A stretch of 64,000 nt of DNA from Zoogloea sp. LCSB751 (GCF_002028455.1 NZ_MWUM01000005.1:212344-276343); one strand, 5' to 3'; positions 1 through 9,193 are shown, numbered from the stretch's first letter. Translations and numbers: made by a program. The notes: generated by a model from the letters alone, not told the origin.

Positions 1-1227
1 CTCCAGTTCCTCCTCGATGATGCGACGCACGGCAGCGCGTTGCGGATAGCTGCTCGCCCGGGAGACAGAAGTCACCGGCTTGTGCCCCAGCTGCTGCACA
101 CCGACGCGGATGGCCGCCAGATCGGTGGCCAACAGGCGGCTCTCGGACGCCAGTAGGCCAGCGCGATTGAGGGGCAGGTAACCGGCCGTACGCTGCCATT
201 CCACCTGGCTCTCACTGCTCAGCCAGAAGTTGACGAAGCGCGCGATGGCCTTGTACTCGGCCGGCTTCTTGCCAGCCGCGATCCACATGGCCGGACCGTC
301 CGCCAGGGTGTTCTGCGGCGCACCGTAATAGTCCTCGTGGTACGGCAGGGTCGCCACACCGACGTCGAAACCGGCCTGACGCTGCAGGGTCGGGAAAGCG
401 GCGGAGGGCGCCGTGAGCACCGCGCACTCCCCCTTGGCGAAGCGCTCGGTGGCCTCGTCGTCGCGACCGAAGAGATGCAGGTAACGGGCCTTGACCCAGG
501 AAGACAGCATGGCCACATGCTTGACCTCGAGCATGCCGTTGATGGCCAGACTGGCTTTCTTGCCTTCGGAGACGACCGGCTCGTTGTGCCAGGCGCTCAT
601 GTTCTCGACCAGGATCCAGGCCGGCTGGGCCGTGGTGTAAGGACAGGTGGCGCCATTTGCCACCAGTTGACCAAGGGTCTTCTGCAGGGCCTGCCAGGTC
701 TTCGGGGCGTTATCCGGGTCGACACCGGCATCACGGAAGACCTGCTTGTTGTAGAACAGCACCGGGGTCGACAGAGCGACCGGCAGGGCGACCAGGCGAT
801 TGGCGCTGTCGAGCGGGGTCGGCGTCATCATGGCCGGGGCCTTCAGGGTCTCGAAACGCTCGCCGGCCTCCTTCATGACCTGATGGAGGGGACGGTAACG
901 CGGAGCTCCGGTCAGGAAGCCCGGCAGATCCCGCTCACCGAGGATCATCATGTCCGGCAACGCACCGTCGTTCCAGCGGCGCTCACGCACCACCACCTTC
1001 ACCGCCGGGTTGGTCGCGTTGTAGCGATCCACCAGCTTCTGCAGTTGCTCGCCCTTGTCGGCGCCCAGGCTATGCACCAGTTCGACTTCTTTCACCGCGA
1101 CATCCGCTGGCGCGGCGCGGGATGCCTGGGGCTTGGCGGCCGGCTGCGACTTGGCTGCGGCCATGACCGGGGAGACGCACAAAGCGCCGAAAGCCGCCAC
1201 CAGGGCGGAACGACTCAAGATATTCAT
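1..1227 (-). CDS. ugpB: UgpB-family periplasmic substrate-binding protein (3' end cut off)
   Basis: This is the binding protein of an ABC importer, most like UgpB, which captures sn-glycerol-3-phosphate or its diesters in the periplasm. It starts at ATG 1227 with a signal peptide of about 24 residues ending VMAAA. Family stretches visible include STPVLFYNK, PKTWQ, an ENMSAWHNEP segment, a GRDDEATERFAKGECAV segment and a late GYLPLNRAG. The frame stays open for 409 codons to the left edge, so only a short C-terminal piece is missing. The rest of the transporter would lie outside the window. Ligand specificity is inferred from family resemblance only. Confidence 0.85.
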   Translation of the reverse strand, partial: MNILSRSALVAAFGALCVSPVMAAAKSQPAAKPQASRAAPADVAVKEVELVHSLGADKGEQLQKLVDRYNATNPAVKVVVRERRWNDGALPDMMILGERDLPGFLTGAPRYRPLHQVMKEAGERFETLKAPAMMTPTPLDSANRLVALPVALSTPVLFYNKQVFRDAGVDPDNAPKTWQALQKTLGQLVANGATCPYTTAQPAWILVENMSAWHNEPVVSEGKKASLAINGMLEVKHVAMLSSWVKARYLHLFGRDDEATERFAKGECAVLTAPSAAFPTLQRQAGFDVGVATLPYHEDYYGAPQNTLADGPAMWIAAGKKPAEYKAIARFVNFWLSSESQVEWQRTAGYLPLNRAGLLASESRLLATDLAAIRVGVQQLGHKPVTSVSRASSYPQRAAVRRIIEEELE

Positions 1228-1268
1228 TGGGAGGGGTCCATCGACAGGAAGACGCAAATCAGGGGTTG

Positions 1269-1274
1269 ATTATA
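1269..1274 (-). promoter_or_regulatory. Candidate -10 box for the ugpB-like gene
   Basis: A perfect TATAAT reads on the minus strand about 42 bases upstream of the ATG at 1227. No good -35 hexamer sits at 16-18 bases, so this is either a weak or an activator-dependent promoter. Confidence 0.4.
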
Positions 1275-1374
1275 GTAAGAAGCGCCCCACTCTGCCGCCC
1301 GGATTCGTGACAAGACGTTCAAGTCCCGCACCAAAGGGCCGTTGACTGGGGCAATGCAACGCGATCAGCGAGCC

Positions 1375-1821
1375 ATGACGACCCCTTCCTTGCGCCTCAT
1401 GCTTTCGATTGTCAGCGCTGCCGCCCTCCTCGGTGGCTGCGAGCGCCTGGGCATTCCCGACCACGGCAAGGCCGAGGCTCAGACCGAAGCCGAAGGCAAA
1501 GCCGTCGGCAGCGCCTGCCGCCATGCCGGACGGGCTATCGAAGACTGCTTCACGCTCAACCCGAACGCGTCGAAGGCAGCGGTTTTTGCCGGCTGGAAGG
1601 AAATGAATGACTACATGGCGGAGAACAAGATCACCGAGGTGTCGCCGCAGCTTCCGCCGCCGCCTCCGCCCACTCCGCCCGGAACCAAGCCGGCAAAGGC
1701 CAAGCATGCCGACTCCGAGACCCAGGATGACGCCAAGAACGGCGAAGACGACAGCAAGGCAGATGCCGACTCCGCCACGGCAGACGAAACGCCGCGCAAG
1801 CGCCGCCGCGTCCGAGAATAA
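1375..1821 (+). CDS. Small proline-rich lipoprotein, function unknown
   Basis: A 148-residue predicted lipoprotein. The ATG at 1375 gives a clean type II signal peptide ending in the lipobox LGGC, with Cys22 as the lipidation site; in-frame ATGs further upstream would spoil it. The middle holds a conserved-looking block with two cysteines (SACRHAGRAIEDCF) and an AGWKEMNDYM helix. This is followed by a run of prolines and a charged Asp/Glu/Lys-rich tail ending in a basic RKRRRV stretch. The charged tail could reach the cell wall, but that is inference. It is convergent with the EAL gene, whose end lies 15 bases away. I do not recognise a named family. Confidence 0.75.
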   Translation: MTTPSLRLMLSIVSAAALLGGCERLGIPDHGKAEAQTEAEGKAVGSACRHAGRAIEDCFTLNPNASKAAVFAGWKEMNDYMAENKITEVSPQLPPPPPPTPPGTKPAKAKHADSETQDDAKNGEDDSKADADSATADETPRKRRRVRE

Positions 1822-1836
1822 GAGTCGAAGCACAGC

Positions 1837-3642
1837 TCAGCCCACGGAGGAAGAGTCGTCCTGGACGGCTCCGTCACGCCACCAGGCGATAAACGCCTCA
1901 ACCGACATCGCCGGTGCATATAGATAACCCTGGGCGCAATCGCAGCCCATGTCGGAAAGCATGCTTTCCGTTTCCGCGGTCTCTACACCTTCGGCCACAA
2001 CCTCGAGGCCAAAGGCATGCGCAATACGCACCATCAGTTCGACGATGGAGCGATCACTGCCCGACTCGACGATACGCTCGACGAAGGACTTGTCGATCTT
2101 CAGCTCGTCCACCGGCAGGCGGCGCAGGTAGTCCATGGACGAGTAGCCGGTTCCGAAATCGTCCAGCGCCACACGACCGCCAGCCACCTTCAGCGCCTCC
2201 AGCGTGCGCACCGACATGCCTTCACTCGACACCAGACCGCCCTCGGTCAGCTCGAAGCACAAGTTCGACGGACTGATCCGCCAGGTCTCGCATGTCTGGC
2301 GGATGAACAGGGGCAGTTCAGGGTCCTGCAGATCCTCCGCCACGAGATTGGCCGAAATCCGCAGGCCGCAGCCGACGGCCTCCAGCGCAGCAAGACTCTG
2401 GGCCGCCTGCTGGATCACCCAGCGCGACAGATCGGCCATCAGGCCGAGACGCTCGAAGACGCGCAGAATCCGCGCCGGCGACACCACCTTTCCGTCGCCA
2501 TCGATCCACCGCAGCAAAGCCTCGGCCCCCACCGGGCGACGGGACGGCAAGGCCACCTGCGGCTGAAGATAGAGCTGGAACTGGCGCGCCTCGAAGGCCC
2601 GGGCCACCTCGGTCTCGAAATGCGCATCGCCATCGGCCTGGCGCGCCACATCGGGACAATACACATCGAAGAGCTGCCCCGAGCGCCGGGCCACATTGAC
2701 GGCCATGCGCGCGGTCCGCTCCAGCTCCAGAACGTTCCGGGCATGCTCGGGCGCCCAGCTCCCCCCGGCACAAAAGCGGCCACGCAAGGCCGGAAAGGCA
2801 TTGCTGCGCGCCGCTTCGCAGGCATCCACCAATTTGTAGGCCGCCAGAGACACCTGGGCCGAGCCGCGCAGATCGGGCAGGATCACGGCCCACTCCGCGT
2901 TCCCCAGCGCGCACAGGATGTCCCGCGGGCGCAGCACTGCCCGCATGGCGTCGGACAGGGCCAGGCGCAGGTGGTCCTGCTCATCCAGCGCCAACACGTC
3001 GGCGGCGCAGCCCCAGTCCGCGGTGACGACCACCAACCCGAGCACGCTTTCCTCTCCGACTCGCCTCAGGTGCTCATCCAGCAGCCCCAGGAAGCGGCGT
3101 CGATTGGGAATGCCGAGCACCGGATCACCGTCCTCTGCACAGATACGGAAAGCCTGCTCCTGCTCGACGGTCGCGTCGGCCAGAACCCCGCCGAGGCAGC
3201 AACCGAGACGCACCAGCGCCGACTGGATGTCCAGTTCGAGACGATGGGCCGTGCTCCGCTCGCCGAGCAACTGGGTCCGACAATCCGCCAGCAGCGCCTC
3301 GATTGCGAGGAAGGGGAATTCGGTCACCGCACCGGCCAGATAGCACTCAAGCCAGCGCCCCACCAGATCCTGGAGCCAGGCCGACGAGAAATCCCACTCG
3401 ACACAGCGGGTGAGGCCGGCACAGAACGTCACCAACGGAGGCCCACCCTCCTCCTCGCCAAGGAGCCCGAAGCGCTCGGCAAGCCCCGCCGCCAGCACTG
3501 CGGGATCGACGATCCGCCCAAAGGCCCGGATCGCCGCCTGCTCCGCCGGACCGATGCCGTAGCGCAACAGCAGGCGTGCCAGGGCGTCCCCCTCGAAGGT
3601 CGGCACCAAAAAACCACCAGGTCGGAGGGCTGGCGTATTCAT
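1837..3642 (-). CDS. EAL-domain c-di-GMP phosphodiesterase with degenerate GGDEF
   Basis: A 601-residue cytoplasmic protein. Residues 1-170 are a helical region of no recognised family. Residues about 175-335 are a GGDEF-like domain whose signature is GNAEW (247-251) instead of GGDEF, so cyclase activity is not expected. Residues about 345-595 are an EAL domain with its catalytic set visible: E374 of EAL, N432, E464, D494-D495 of DDFGTGYSS, K515/K518 and E551 of EGVE. It should hydrolyse c-di-GMP to pGpG, possibly with the GGDEF relic sensing GTP. Its ATG overlaps the stop of the upstream HD-GYP gene by 4 bases (ATGA), so the two are probably translationally coupled. Confidence 0.9.
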   Translation of the reverse strand: MNTPALRPGGFLVPTFEGDALARLLLRYGIGPAEQAAIRAFGRIVDPAVLAAGLAERFGLLGEEEGGPPLVTFCAGLTRCVEWDFSSAWLQDLVGRWLECYLAGAVTEFPFLAIEALLADCRTQLLGERSTAHRLELDIQSALVRLGCCLGGVLADATVEQEQAFRICAEDGDPVLGIPNRRRFLGLLDEHLRRVGEESVLGLVVVTADWGCAADVLALDEQDHLRLALSDAMRAVLRPRDILCALGNAEWAVILPDLRGSAQVSLAAYKLVDACEAARSNAFPALRGRFCAGGSWAPEHARNVLELERTARMAVNVARRSGQLFDVYCPDVARQADGDAHFETEVARAFEARQFQLYLQPQVALPSRRPVGAEALLRWIDGDGKVVSPARILRVFERLGLMADLSRWVIQQAAQSLAALEAVGCGLRISANLVAEDLQDPELPLFIRQTCETWRISPSNLCFELTEGGLVSSEGMSVRTLEALKVAGGRVALDDFGTGYSSMDYLRRLPVDELKIDKSFVERIVESGSDRSIVELMVRIAHAFGLEVVAEGVETAETESMLSDMGCDCAQGYLYAPAMSVEAFIAWWRDGAVQDDSSSVG

Positions 3643-4979
3643 GCCAGATAGAACTCGGAGGGAACCAGGCCATACGCCCCGGGCGGCAAGGCCTTCACGA
3701 TGAAATACTGCTCACCGACCGCGCCTGGCCGGTCGTACAGGAGATCCACCGTCTGGGGATAGGTGTTCGGCTTCTTGTCCGGCCCAAGGAGAATCATCAC
3801 CCTCGGCTTGAGGCGGCGGATGCGGTTCTGCGCGACGACGACCGCAACTTCGCCGGAATTGAGCTCGACCAGGGTGCCGACGGGATAAAGGCCGATGCAC
3901 TGCACGAACTGATCGACAACACTCTCGGAGAAGCGTGTGCCGCGCTGGGCACGCACCGCATCGAGTGCCGCCTGGGAACTCTCCGCCGGCCCGTAGGGAC
4001 GCTCGCGGGTCATCGCGCAATAGACGTCGCAGATGCCGGCGATCTCGGCCATGATGCCGACAGCCTCTCCGCGCAGACCGACTGGATAGCCGCTGCCGTC
4101 CACCCGCTCGTGGTGCTTTGCGACGATTTCGAGCATCAACTGACTTGCATGGGGCGATGCGGACAGGATCTGCTTTGAATAGTCTACATGCGTCTTGAAG
4201 ATCTCGTACTCCGTGGATGTCAATCCGCCGGATTTGTGCAGCAGACGATGAGGCAGGCGCAGCTTGCCCACGTCCTGCAGCATGCCAGCTATGCCAAGGG
4301 TCGAGATGGCGTCCTCACCCAGGCCCAGCGCCCGTCCGAAGATCATCACGTGGGCGGCCACATCAAGGGAATGGTCGTAACTGTATCGGTCCGTCTGCTT
4401 GAGACGCACCAGCCACAACAGGGCATCCGGATTGCGTGCGACGCTCAGCACCATTTCCGCCACAACGCTGCGCACCCGCTCGAGATCAGGGTTGAGACTG
4501 CTCTGCACGTCATGGGCAATCTGCTCGAGCACACCCTGGGCACGCGCGATGACCGGGAGTACCGCGGCGATTTCGGTCTCAAGGGGAACTTCCGTTTCGG
4601 CGGCATTAACGCCCGGCGCACCGACATCGACGGCTTCACCCTCGCCCTGCTCTCCCAGCCCCCCCGAACGCAGCGCCCGCAACAGCGCAAAGAAATCGAG
4701 CGGACGCCGCCGCCCCGCCAACTCCGCCTGCAGAGCGCCCGCAGCCGGCCGGCGTCCCCGCAGCCCCTCCTGCTCTTTCGGATCAGGGCGCCAGGCCTCG
4801 CCGACGGAACGGCTCCGGTCCACGTACACGAAGCGGCATTCCCGCCGCACCTGCTCGAGAATCGTCGCATCCTCGATCAGAAATCCCTGCAGCAGGAACG
4901 GTGACTCCAGCCAGGGGCGATCCAGCTCGGCCACGAACATGCCGATGCTCAGATCGCGGGCGGCTACGATTTCCCTCAA
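3639..4979 (-). CDS. DUF3391/HD-GYP domain protein with altered HD motif
   Basis: A 446-residue predicted c-di-GMP phosphodiesterase or sensor. The N-terminal DUF3391 region (about 1-60, containing GMFVAELDRPW) precedes a variable linker, then an HD-GYP domain (about 175-380) with H203, H264, H289-H290 and the signature HHERVDGSGYP. The defining HD pair is Q235-D236 in GMLQDVGK, so one metal-binding His is missing. The start is TTG 4979, preceded by GGGAGA; the next in-frame ATG (residue 14) would cut into DUF3391. It overlaps the downstream EAL gene by 4 bases. Activity is uncertain because of the substitution. Confidence 0.85.
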   Translation of the reverse strand: MREIVAARDLSIGMFVAELDRPWLESPFLLQGFLIEDATILEQVRRECRFVYVDRSRSVGEAWRPDPKEQEGLRGRRPAAGALQAELAGRRRPLDFFALLRALRSGGLGEQGEGEAVDVGAPGVNAAETEVPLETEIAAVLPVIARAQGVLEQIAHDVQSSLNPDLERVRSVVAEMVLSVARNPDALLWLVRLKQTDRYSYDHSLDVAAHVMIFGRALGLGEDAISTLGIAGMLQDVGKLRLPHRLLHKSGGLTSTEYEIFKTHVDYSKQILSASPHASQLMLEIVAKHHERVDGSGYPVGLRGEAVGIMAEIAGICDVYCAMTRERPYGPAESSQAALDAVRAQRGTRFSESVVDQFVQCIGLYPVGTLVELNSGEVAVVVAQNRIRRLKPRVMILLGPDKKPNTYPQTVDLLYDRPGAVGEQYFIVKALPPGAYGLVPSEFYLA

Positions 4980-5013
4980 CGCACTTCTCCCGAACGACGA
5001 CCGGTCCCTGCGG

Positions 5014-6051
5014 TCAAGGGGCCGGATTCGTAAACTGCAGGTGTATCGCGTTTATCCCGGCCAAGACGGCTTCCGGCAACTTCTGCCCGGCCGCCCGCAG
5101 ATTGGCCTGGAGCTGCGCGACCGAAGTTGCCCCTAGGATGGTGCTGCCCACCAGCGGCTGGGCGGCCGCAAAAGCAATCGCCAACTCGGTTCCCGTCAAG
5201 CCATGCTGCCGGGCCAGATCCACATAGGCCGCCACCGCCGGACGGACATTCGGCTTGTCGTAACGCTGACCGAAGCTAGGGAACAGGGAGATCCGGCCGG
5301 ATGCCGCCGGGTCGTCGAGATACTTGCCCGTCAGGTGGCCGAACGCCAGCACGGAATACGGCAGCAGGCTGATGTTCTCGCGAAAGCACACCTCGGAGAG
5401 TCCCTGCTCGAAAACTCGATTAAGCAGATTGTAGGCGTTCTGGATGGTGACGACGCGCGGCAGCCCCAGCTCGTCGGCAGCCCGCAGAAACTCCATCACG
5501 CCCCAGGGATGTTCGTTGGACAGCCCTACATAACGGATCTTGCCCTCACGAACCAGTTCGCCCAGCGCTGCCAGCTGCTCACGGATCGGCGTGGCCGCGT
5601 GCTCGGCATCCGGATCGAAGCGCCACTGCCCGAACATCGGCTGGTTGCGGGCCGGCCAGTGCAACTGGTACAAATCGATGTAATCCGTGCCGAGCCTGCG
5701 GAGGCTCCCTTCCAGTGCCGCCCGGATGTTGTCCCGGTCGAGGGCCAGCGGCCCGCCGCGGATCCACCCCATCCCACGCGCCGGCCCGGCCACCTTGGTG
5801 GCCAGCACGACCTTGTCGCGGGCCTGCCCCTTCAACCATGACCCCACGATGGTCTCGGTCGCCCCGTAAGTCTCGGCCTGGGCCGGCACCGGATACATCT
5901 CCGCCGCATCGATGAAATTCACGCCGTGGGCGAAGGCCGCATCGAGCTGGGCGTGCCCCTCTGCCTCGGTGTTCTGCCGACCAAAGGTCATCGTACCGAG
6001 GCAAACGGACGAAACCTGCAGGTCGCTGTTGCCCAACTGGCGATATTCCAT
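5014..6051 (-). CDS. tas: Tas-like aldo/keto reductase
   Basis: An NADPH-dependent oxidoreductase of the aldo/keto reductase superfamily, 345 residues, with a TIM-barrel fold. The catalytic tetrad is visible as D48, Y53, K86 (ATKVAG) and H131 (QLHWP). The opening MEYRQLGNSDLQVSSVCLG and the long insert after Y53 are typical of Tas. The ATG at 6051 was chosen because this is where family homology starts, although the frame is open upstream. The substrate is not known; Tas was first linked to tyrosine auxotrophy suppression in E. coli. It is divergent from rlmM, with 163 bases between the starts. Confidence 0.88.
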   Translation of the reverse strand: MEYRQLGNSDLQVSSVCLGTMTFGRQNTEAEGHAQLDAAFAHGVNFIDAAEMYPVPAQAETYGATETIVGSWLKGQARDKVVLATKVAGPARGMGWIRGGPLALDRDNIRAALEGSLRRLGTDYIDLYQLHWPARNQPMFGQWRFDPDAEHAATPIREQLAALGELVREGKIRYVGLSNEHPWGVMEFLRAADELGLPRVVTIQNAYNLLNRVFEQGLSEVCFRENISLLPYSVLAFGHLTGKYLDDPAASGRISLFPSFGQRYDKPNVRPAVAAYVDLARQHGLTGTELAIAFAAAQPLVGSTILGATSVAQLQANLRAAGQKLPEAVLAGINAIHLQFTNPAP

Positions 6052-6214
6052 GAAATAGCTCCCAAAACCCGGCAAAGAGACGGCCCCGGCGCGACGATCG
6101 GTTATCATCCGGCTCCAGTCGGCCCGCCCACCGCGCCGGGAAATGACGGCAGTGGCCGCTGGGTATTCCGGAATTCTACACATCCATCCTGCCACGGCAC
6201 TCATCCAGTCCTCC

Positions 6215-7297
6215 ATGTTGTCTGTCAACCAGCCCCACCCGGCGCTCGGCGTACTCGTTCAATGCCGCCCCGGCTTCGAAACCGATGCCGCTCAGGAACT
6301 CCTGACGGAAAGCCGACGCCTCGCCGGCCGGATCGATACGCGCAACAACAGCGGCTTCGTATACCTGGCCCTGGACGTCCCGGCCCCCCATGACGAGATA
6401 CGGCGGCGCCTCGACATTTCGCGGCTGATCTTCGCCCGCCAGGCCTTTCAGGTCCTGGCGATCATCGACGACCTGCCTGAACGCGACCGGCTGACGCCCT
6501 TGAAACAAGCCATCCAATCCTTCGGTGAACGCTTCTCCGCCCTGCTGCTGGAGACGCCCGACACCAACGACGGCAAAGAACAATCGGGCTTCCTGAAGCG
6601 CTTCGGCCCCTTGCTGCAGGAATCACTGAACCAGGCCGGCCTGCTGCGGCCCGACACGCCCCACTTGCCGCGCCTGCATCTATTCCTCGTCGGCAGTCGT
6701 CAGGCCTGGATCGGCATCAGCCTGCCCAGCGAATCCTCACCGTGGCCGATGGGCATCCCGCGCCTGCGCATGCCGAAGGAAGCACCAAGCCGCTCCACCC
6801 TCAAGCTGGCGGAGGCCATCCTCACCCTGCTGACACCGGCAGAGCAGCAAGCGACCTTGCGCGCCGGCCTGCAAGCGGTGGACCTGGGCGCCTCACCCGG
6901 CGGCTGGAGCTGGCAGCTGGCCAGCCGCGGCCTGCGGGTCACCGCCATCGACAATGGCCCGCTTGCCCCATCGGCGCTGGCCACCGGACTCATCACCCAC
7001 CAGCGTGCCGACGGCTTCACCTGGCGCCCGAAGAAGCCCGTCGAGTGGATGGTCTGCGACATGGTCGAACAGCCCTCCCGCATCGCCCCCCTGATGGCTG
7101 AGTGGATCGCCAGTGGACGCTGCCGGCACACCATCTTCAACCTCAAGCTGCCGATGAAGCGCCGGCATGAGGAAGTAGAGCGCTGCCGCGCCCTCATCGA
7201 CCAGCGCCTGCGCCCCGCCGGCATCAAATACACATTGAGAATCAAGCACCTTTACCATGACCGGGAAGAGGTCACCTGCTATCTGACGCGGCGCTGA
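6215..7297 (+). CDS. rlmM: 23S rRNA 2'-O-ribose methyltransferase RlmM
   Basis: It methylates the 2'-O of C2498 in 23S rRNA using SAM. The 360-residue protein has an N-terminal THUMP-like region (VQCRPGFE near residue 15) and a C-terminal Rossmann methyltransferase domain. Motif I is DLGASPGGWSW (about 223-233), followed by VCDMVEQP and LKLPMKRR. K197, the CDMVEQP Asp and the LKLPMK Lys fit the K-D-K arrangement of RrmJ-type 2'-O-methyltransferases. The ATG at 6215 places the start just ahead of the conserved region; a further in-frame ATG at 6143 would add 24 residues unlike the family. Confidence 0.92.
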   Translation: MLSVNQPHPALGVLVQCRPGFETDAAQELLTESRRLAGRIDTRNNSGFVYLALDVPAPHDEIRRRLDISRLIFARQAFQVLAIIDDLPERDRLTPLKQAIQSFGERFSALLLETPDTNDGKEQSGFLKRFGPLLQESLNQAGLLRPDTPHLPRLHLFLVGSRQAWIGISLPSESSPWPMGIPRLRMPKEAPSRSTLKLAEAILTLLTPAEQQATLRAGLQAVDLGASPGGWSWQLASRGLRVTAIDNGPLAPSALATGLITHQRADGFTWRPKKPVEWMVCDMVEQPSRIAPLMAEWIASGRCRHTIFNLKLPMKRRHEEVERCRALIDQRLRPAGIKYTLRIKHLYHDREEVTCYLTRR

Positions 7298-7310
7298 GGG
7301 CGCGTCGATG

Positions 7311-7316
7311 TATAAT
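7311..7316 (+). promoter_or_regulatory. Candidate -10 box upstream of the RhlE helicase gene
   Basis: TATAAT lies 62 bases before the helicase ATG and just after the rlmM stop. A matching -35 hexamer is not evident at normal spacing. The roughly 60-base leader is long enough for post-transcriptional control. Confidence 0.4.
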
Positions 7317-7377
7317 GTCCGCCTACTTAAATGGTGCGGTGCACTAAACCCGCCGTACCGCGATCGTGATCACATCC

Positions 7378-8829
7378 ATGTCGTTTTCCGAACTCGGGCT
7401 CATCCCTGAAATTCTGCAGGCCGTCACCGACGCCGGCTACACCGAACCCACACCCATCCAGCGCCAGGCCATTCCCGTGGTCCTCGCTGGACATGACGTC
7501 ATGGGCGGCGCCCAGACGGGTACCGGCAAGACGGCCGGCTTCACGCTTCCGCTGCTCAACCGCCTGGCCCGCCATGCCAGCACGTCGACCAGCCCGGCTC
7601 GCCACCCGGTGCGGGCCCTGATCCTGGCGCCGACGCGTGAGCTGGCCATGCAGGTATTCGAGTCGGTCAAGATGTACTCCAAGCATCTGCCCCTGCGCAG
7701 CACCTGCATTTATGGCGGCGTCGACATGAACCCGCAAATCCAGGAACTGCGCCGCGGCATCGAAATCGTCGTGGCGACCCCGGGCCGCCTGCTCGACCAC
7801 GTCCAGCAAAAGACCATTGCCCTCGGCCAGGTCGAGTTTCTGATTCTCGACGAAGCCGACCGCATGCTCGACATGGGCTTCATCCCGGACATCCGTCGCA
7901 TCCTCGCCCTGCTGCCCAGCAACCGCCAGAGCCTGCTGTTCTCGGCCACCTTCTCGGATGAGATCAAGAAGCTCGCCGACCAGATGCTGAAGAACCCGCA
8001 GCTGATCGAGGTGGCCCGGCGCAACATGGTCAGCGAGACGATCAGCCACATCGTCCACCCGGTTTCCAGCGGCCTCAAGCGCAACCTGCTGGCCCACCTG
8101 ATCCGCCATGAAGACGAGGCCAATCAGGTGCTGGTTTTCGTGGACACCAAGTTCGCCTGCAGCCGACTGGCCCACTTCCTGGAGCGCCACGAGATCTCCG
8201 CGGACTCCATCCACGGCGACAAGAGCCAGCAGGCACGCACCGAAACGCTCGAGAACTTCAAGAGCGGCAAGATTCGTGTGCTGGTGGCCACCGACGTGGC
8301 CGCCCGCGGTCTCGACATCGAAGACCTGCCATCGGTGATCAACTTCGAACTTCCCCATACTGCAGAAGACTACGTCCACCGCATCGGCCGGACCGGCCGC
8401 GCGGGCAAGAAGGGCAAGGCGGTATCCCTCGTCAGCGCGGAAGAACGCCATCGCCTGGCGGACATCCAGAAACTGATCAAGCTGGAGATCCGACAGGAAG
8501 TCGTCCAGGGCTACGAGCCGGAAGCAGACTTCTTCGAAGGAGAATCGGGCCGCCGTCGCAAGGCGCCCGCAGCGACCTCCCGCCAGCAGCCCGAAAGCAG
8601 CCCGGCCGAACGCCGCAAGCGCCCCGAGCGGGAGCGCTCTTCCCCCACGCGCAGCCGCCAACCCAGCCATATCGCAGCAGACGGCTTCGACTTCAGCAAG
8701 CCTTATGAAGCCCCTGCAGGCACCCCGCCCCAGCAGGCGGCCGGCGCAGCGCCCACCGCCGGACGCGAAATTCACAAGGCCCAGCGCCCCATTGCCTTCC
8801 TGCTCGGCGGGCTAGGGCGCAAGACCTGA
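7378..8829 (+). CDS. rhlE: DEAD-box ATP-dependent RNA helicase, RhlE type
   Basis: A 483-residue RNA helicase thought to act in ribosome assembly and RNA turnover. Motifs appear in order: Q motif (EPTPIQRQAI, about 23-32), AQTGTGKT (45-52), PTRELA, DEAD (158-161), SAT and HRIGRTGRAG. The tail after about residue 385 is basic and low in complexity (RRRK, RRKRPERER) and probably binds RNA. The ATG at 7378 gives the family opening MSFSELGL; a GTG four codons earlier is possible. A strong hairpin terminator follows the gene. Confidence 0.93.
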   Translation: MSFSELGLIPEILQAVTDAGYTEPTPIQRQAIPVVLAGHDVMGGAQTGTGKTAGFTLPLLNRLARHASTSTSPARHPVRALILAPTRELAMQVFESVKMYSKHLPLRSTCIYGGVDMNPQIQELRRGIEIVVATPGRLLDHVQQKTIALGQVEFLILDEADRMLDMGFIPDIRRILALLPSNRQSLLFSATFSDEIKKLADQMLKNPQLIEVARRNMVSETISHIVHPVSSGLKRNLLAHLIRHEDEANQVLVFVDTKFACSRLAHFLERHEISADSIHGDKSQQARTETLENFKSGKIRVLVATDVAARGLDIEDLPSVINFELPHTAEDYVHRIGRTGRAGKKGKAVSLVSAEERHRLADIQKLIKLEIRQEVVQGYEPEADFFEGESGRRRKAPAATSRQQPESSPAERRKRPERERSSPTRSRQPSHIAADGFDFSKPYEAPAGTPPQQAAGAAPTAGREIHKAQRPIAFLLGGLGRKT

Positions 8830-8879
8830 GAAGACAAGCCACCTTATTGGCAATGCTGTCACAGAGCATTGCCACAAAA

Positions 8880-8913
8880 AGCAAAAAGCCCTGATCTCTC
8901 AGGGCTTTTTGCT
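8880..8913. terminator. Bidirectional terminator between rhlE and tRNA-His
   Basis: A perfect 15-bp stem (8880-8894 with 8899-8913) with a 4-base loop. A-rich and T-rich flanks inside the stem let it work for rhlE on the plus strand and for tRNA-His on the minus strand. A second 9-bp hairpin (8849-8857 with 8865-8873) lies just before it. Confidence 0.8.
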
Positions 8914-8921
8914 ATGTATTC

Positions 8922-8998
8922 TGGGGCGACATACCGGTTTCGAACCGGTGACACCTGGAATCACAATCCAGTGCTCTACCAACTGAGCTAATGCCGCC
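8922..8998 (-). tRNA. tRNA-His (GTG)
   Basis: A full cloverleaf reads on the minus strand, with acceptor GCGGCAT paired to ATGTCGC, D arm GCTC/GAGC, and anticodon loop TTGTGAT giving GTG. The extra G at position -1 opposite C73 is the hallmark of tRNA-His, and CCA is encoded at 8922-8924. Confidence 0.97.
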
Positions 8999-9070
8999 AC
9001 TGCCAACTTCAAAATCATTTCTAAAGACTTTGCCGACCGCTATTCACATCCCGGACGACACAAGCCTCAG

Positions 9071-9099
9071 CAAAAAGGCCAACTCTTGAGAGTTGGCCT
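9071..9099 (-). terminator. Terminator after tRNA-Thr
   Basis: An 11-bp inverted repeat (9076-9086 with 9089-9099), followed on the minus strand by TTTTTG. It lies between the two tRNA genes, so they are probably transcribed as separate units. Confidence 0.75.
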
Positions 9100-9117
9100 G
9101 AATGCCATTATTTTTAA

Positions 9118-9193
9118 TGGTGCCGCTGACCGGAATCGAACTGGTGACCTTCGCATTACGAATGCGCTGCTCTACCGACTGAGCTACAGCGGC
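9118..9193 (-). tRNA. tRNA-Thr (CGT)
   Basis: A full cloverleaf on the minus strand, with acceptor GCCGCTG paired to CAGCGGC, D arm GCTC/GAGC and anticodon loop TTCGTAA giving CGT, which reads ACG. CCA is encoded at 9118-9120. Confidence 0.97.

Noticed and set aside
1270..1833. Minus-strand frame of 187 codons over the lipoprotein gene.
   Set aside because: The plus-strand gene has a lipobox and conserved-looking blocks; the minus frame has only low-complexity sequence.
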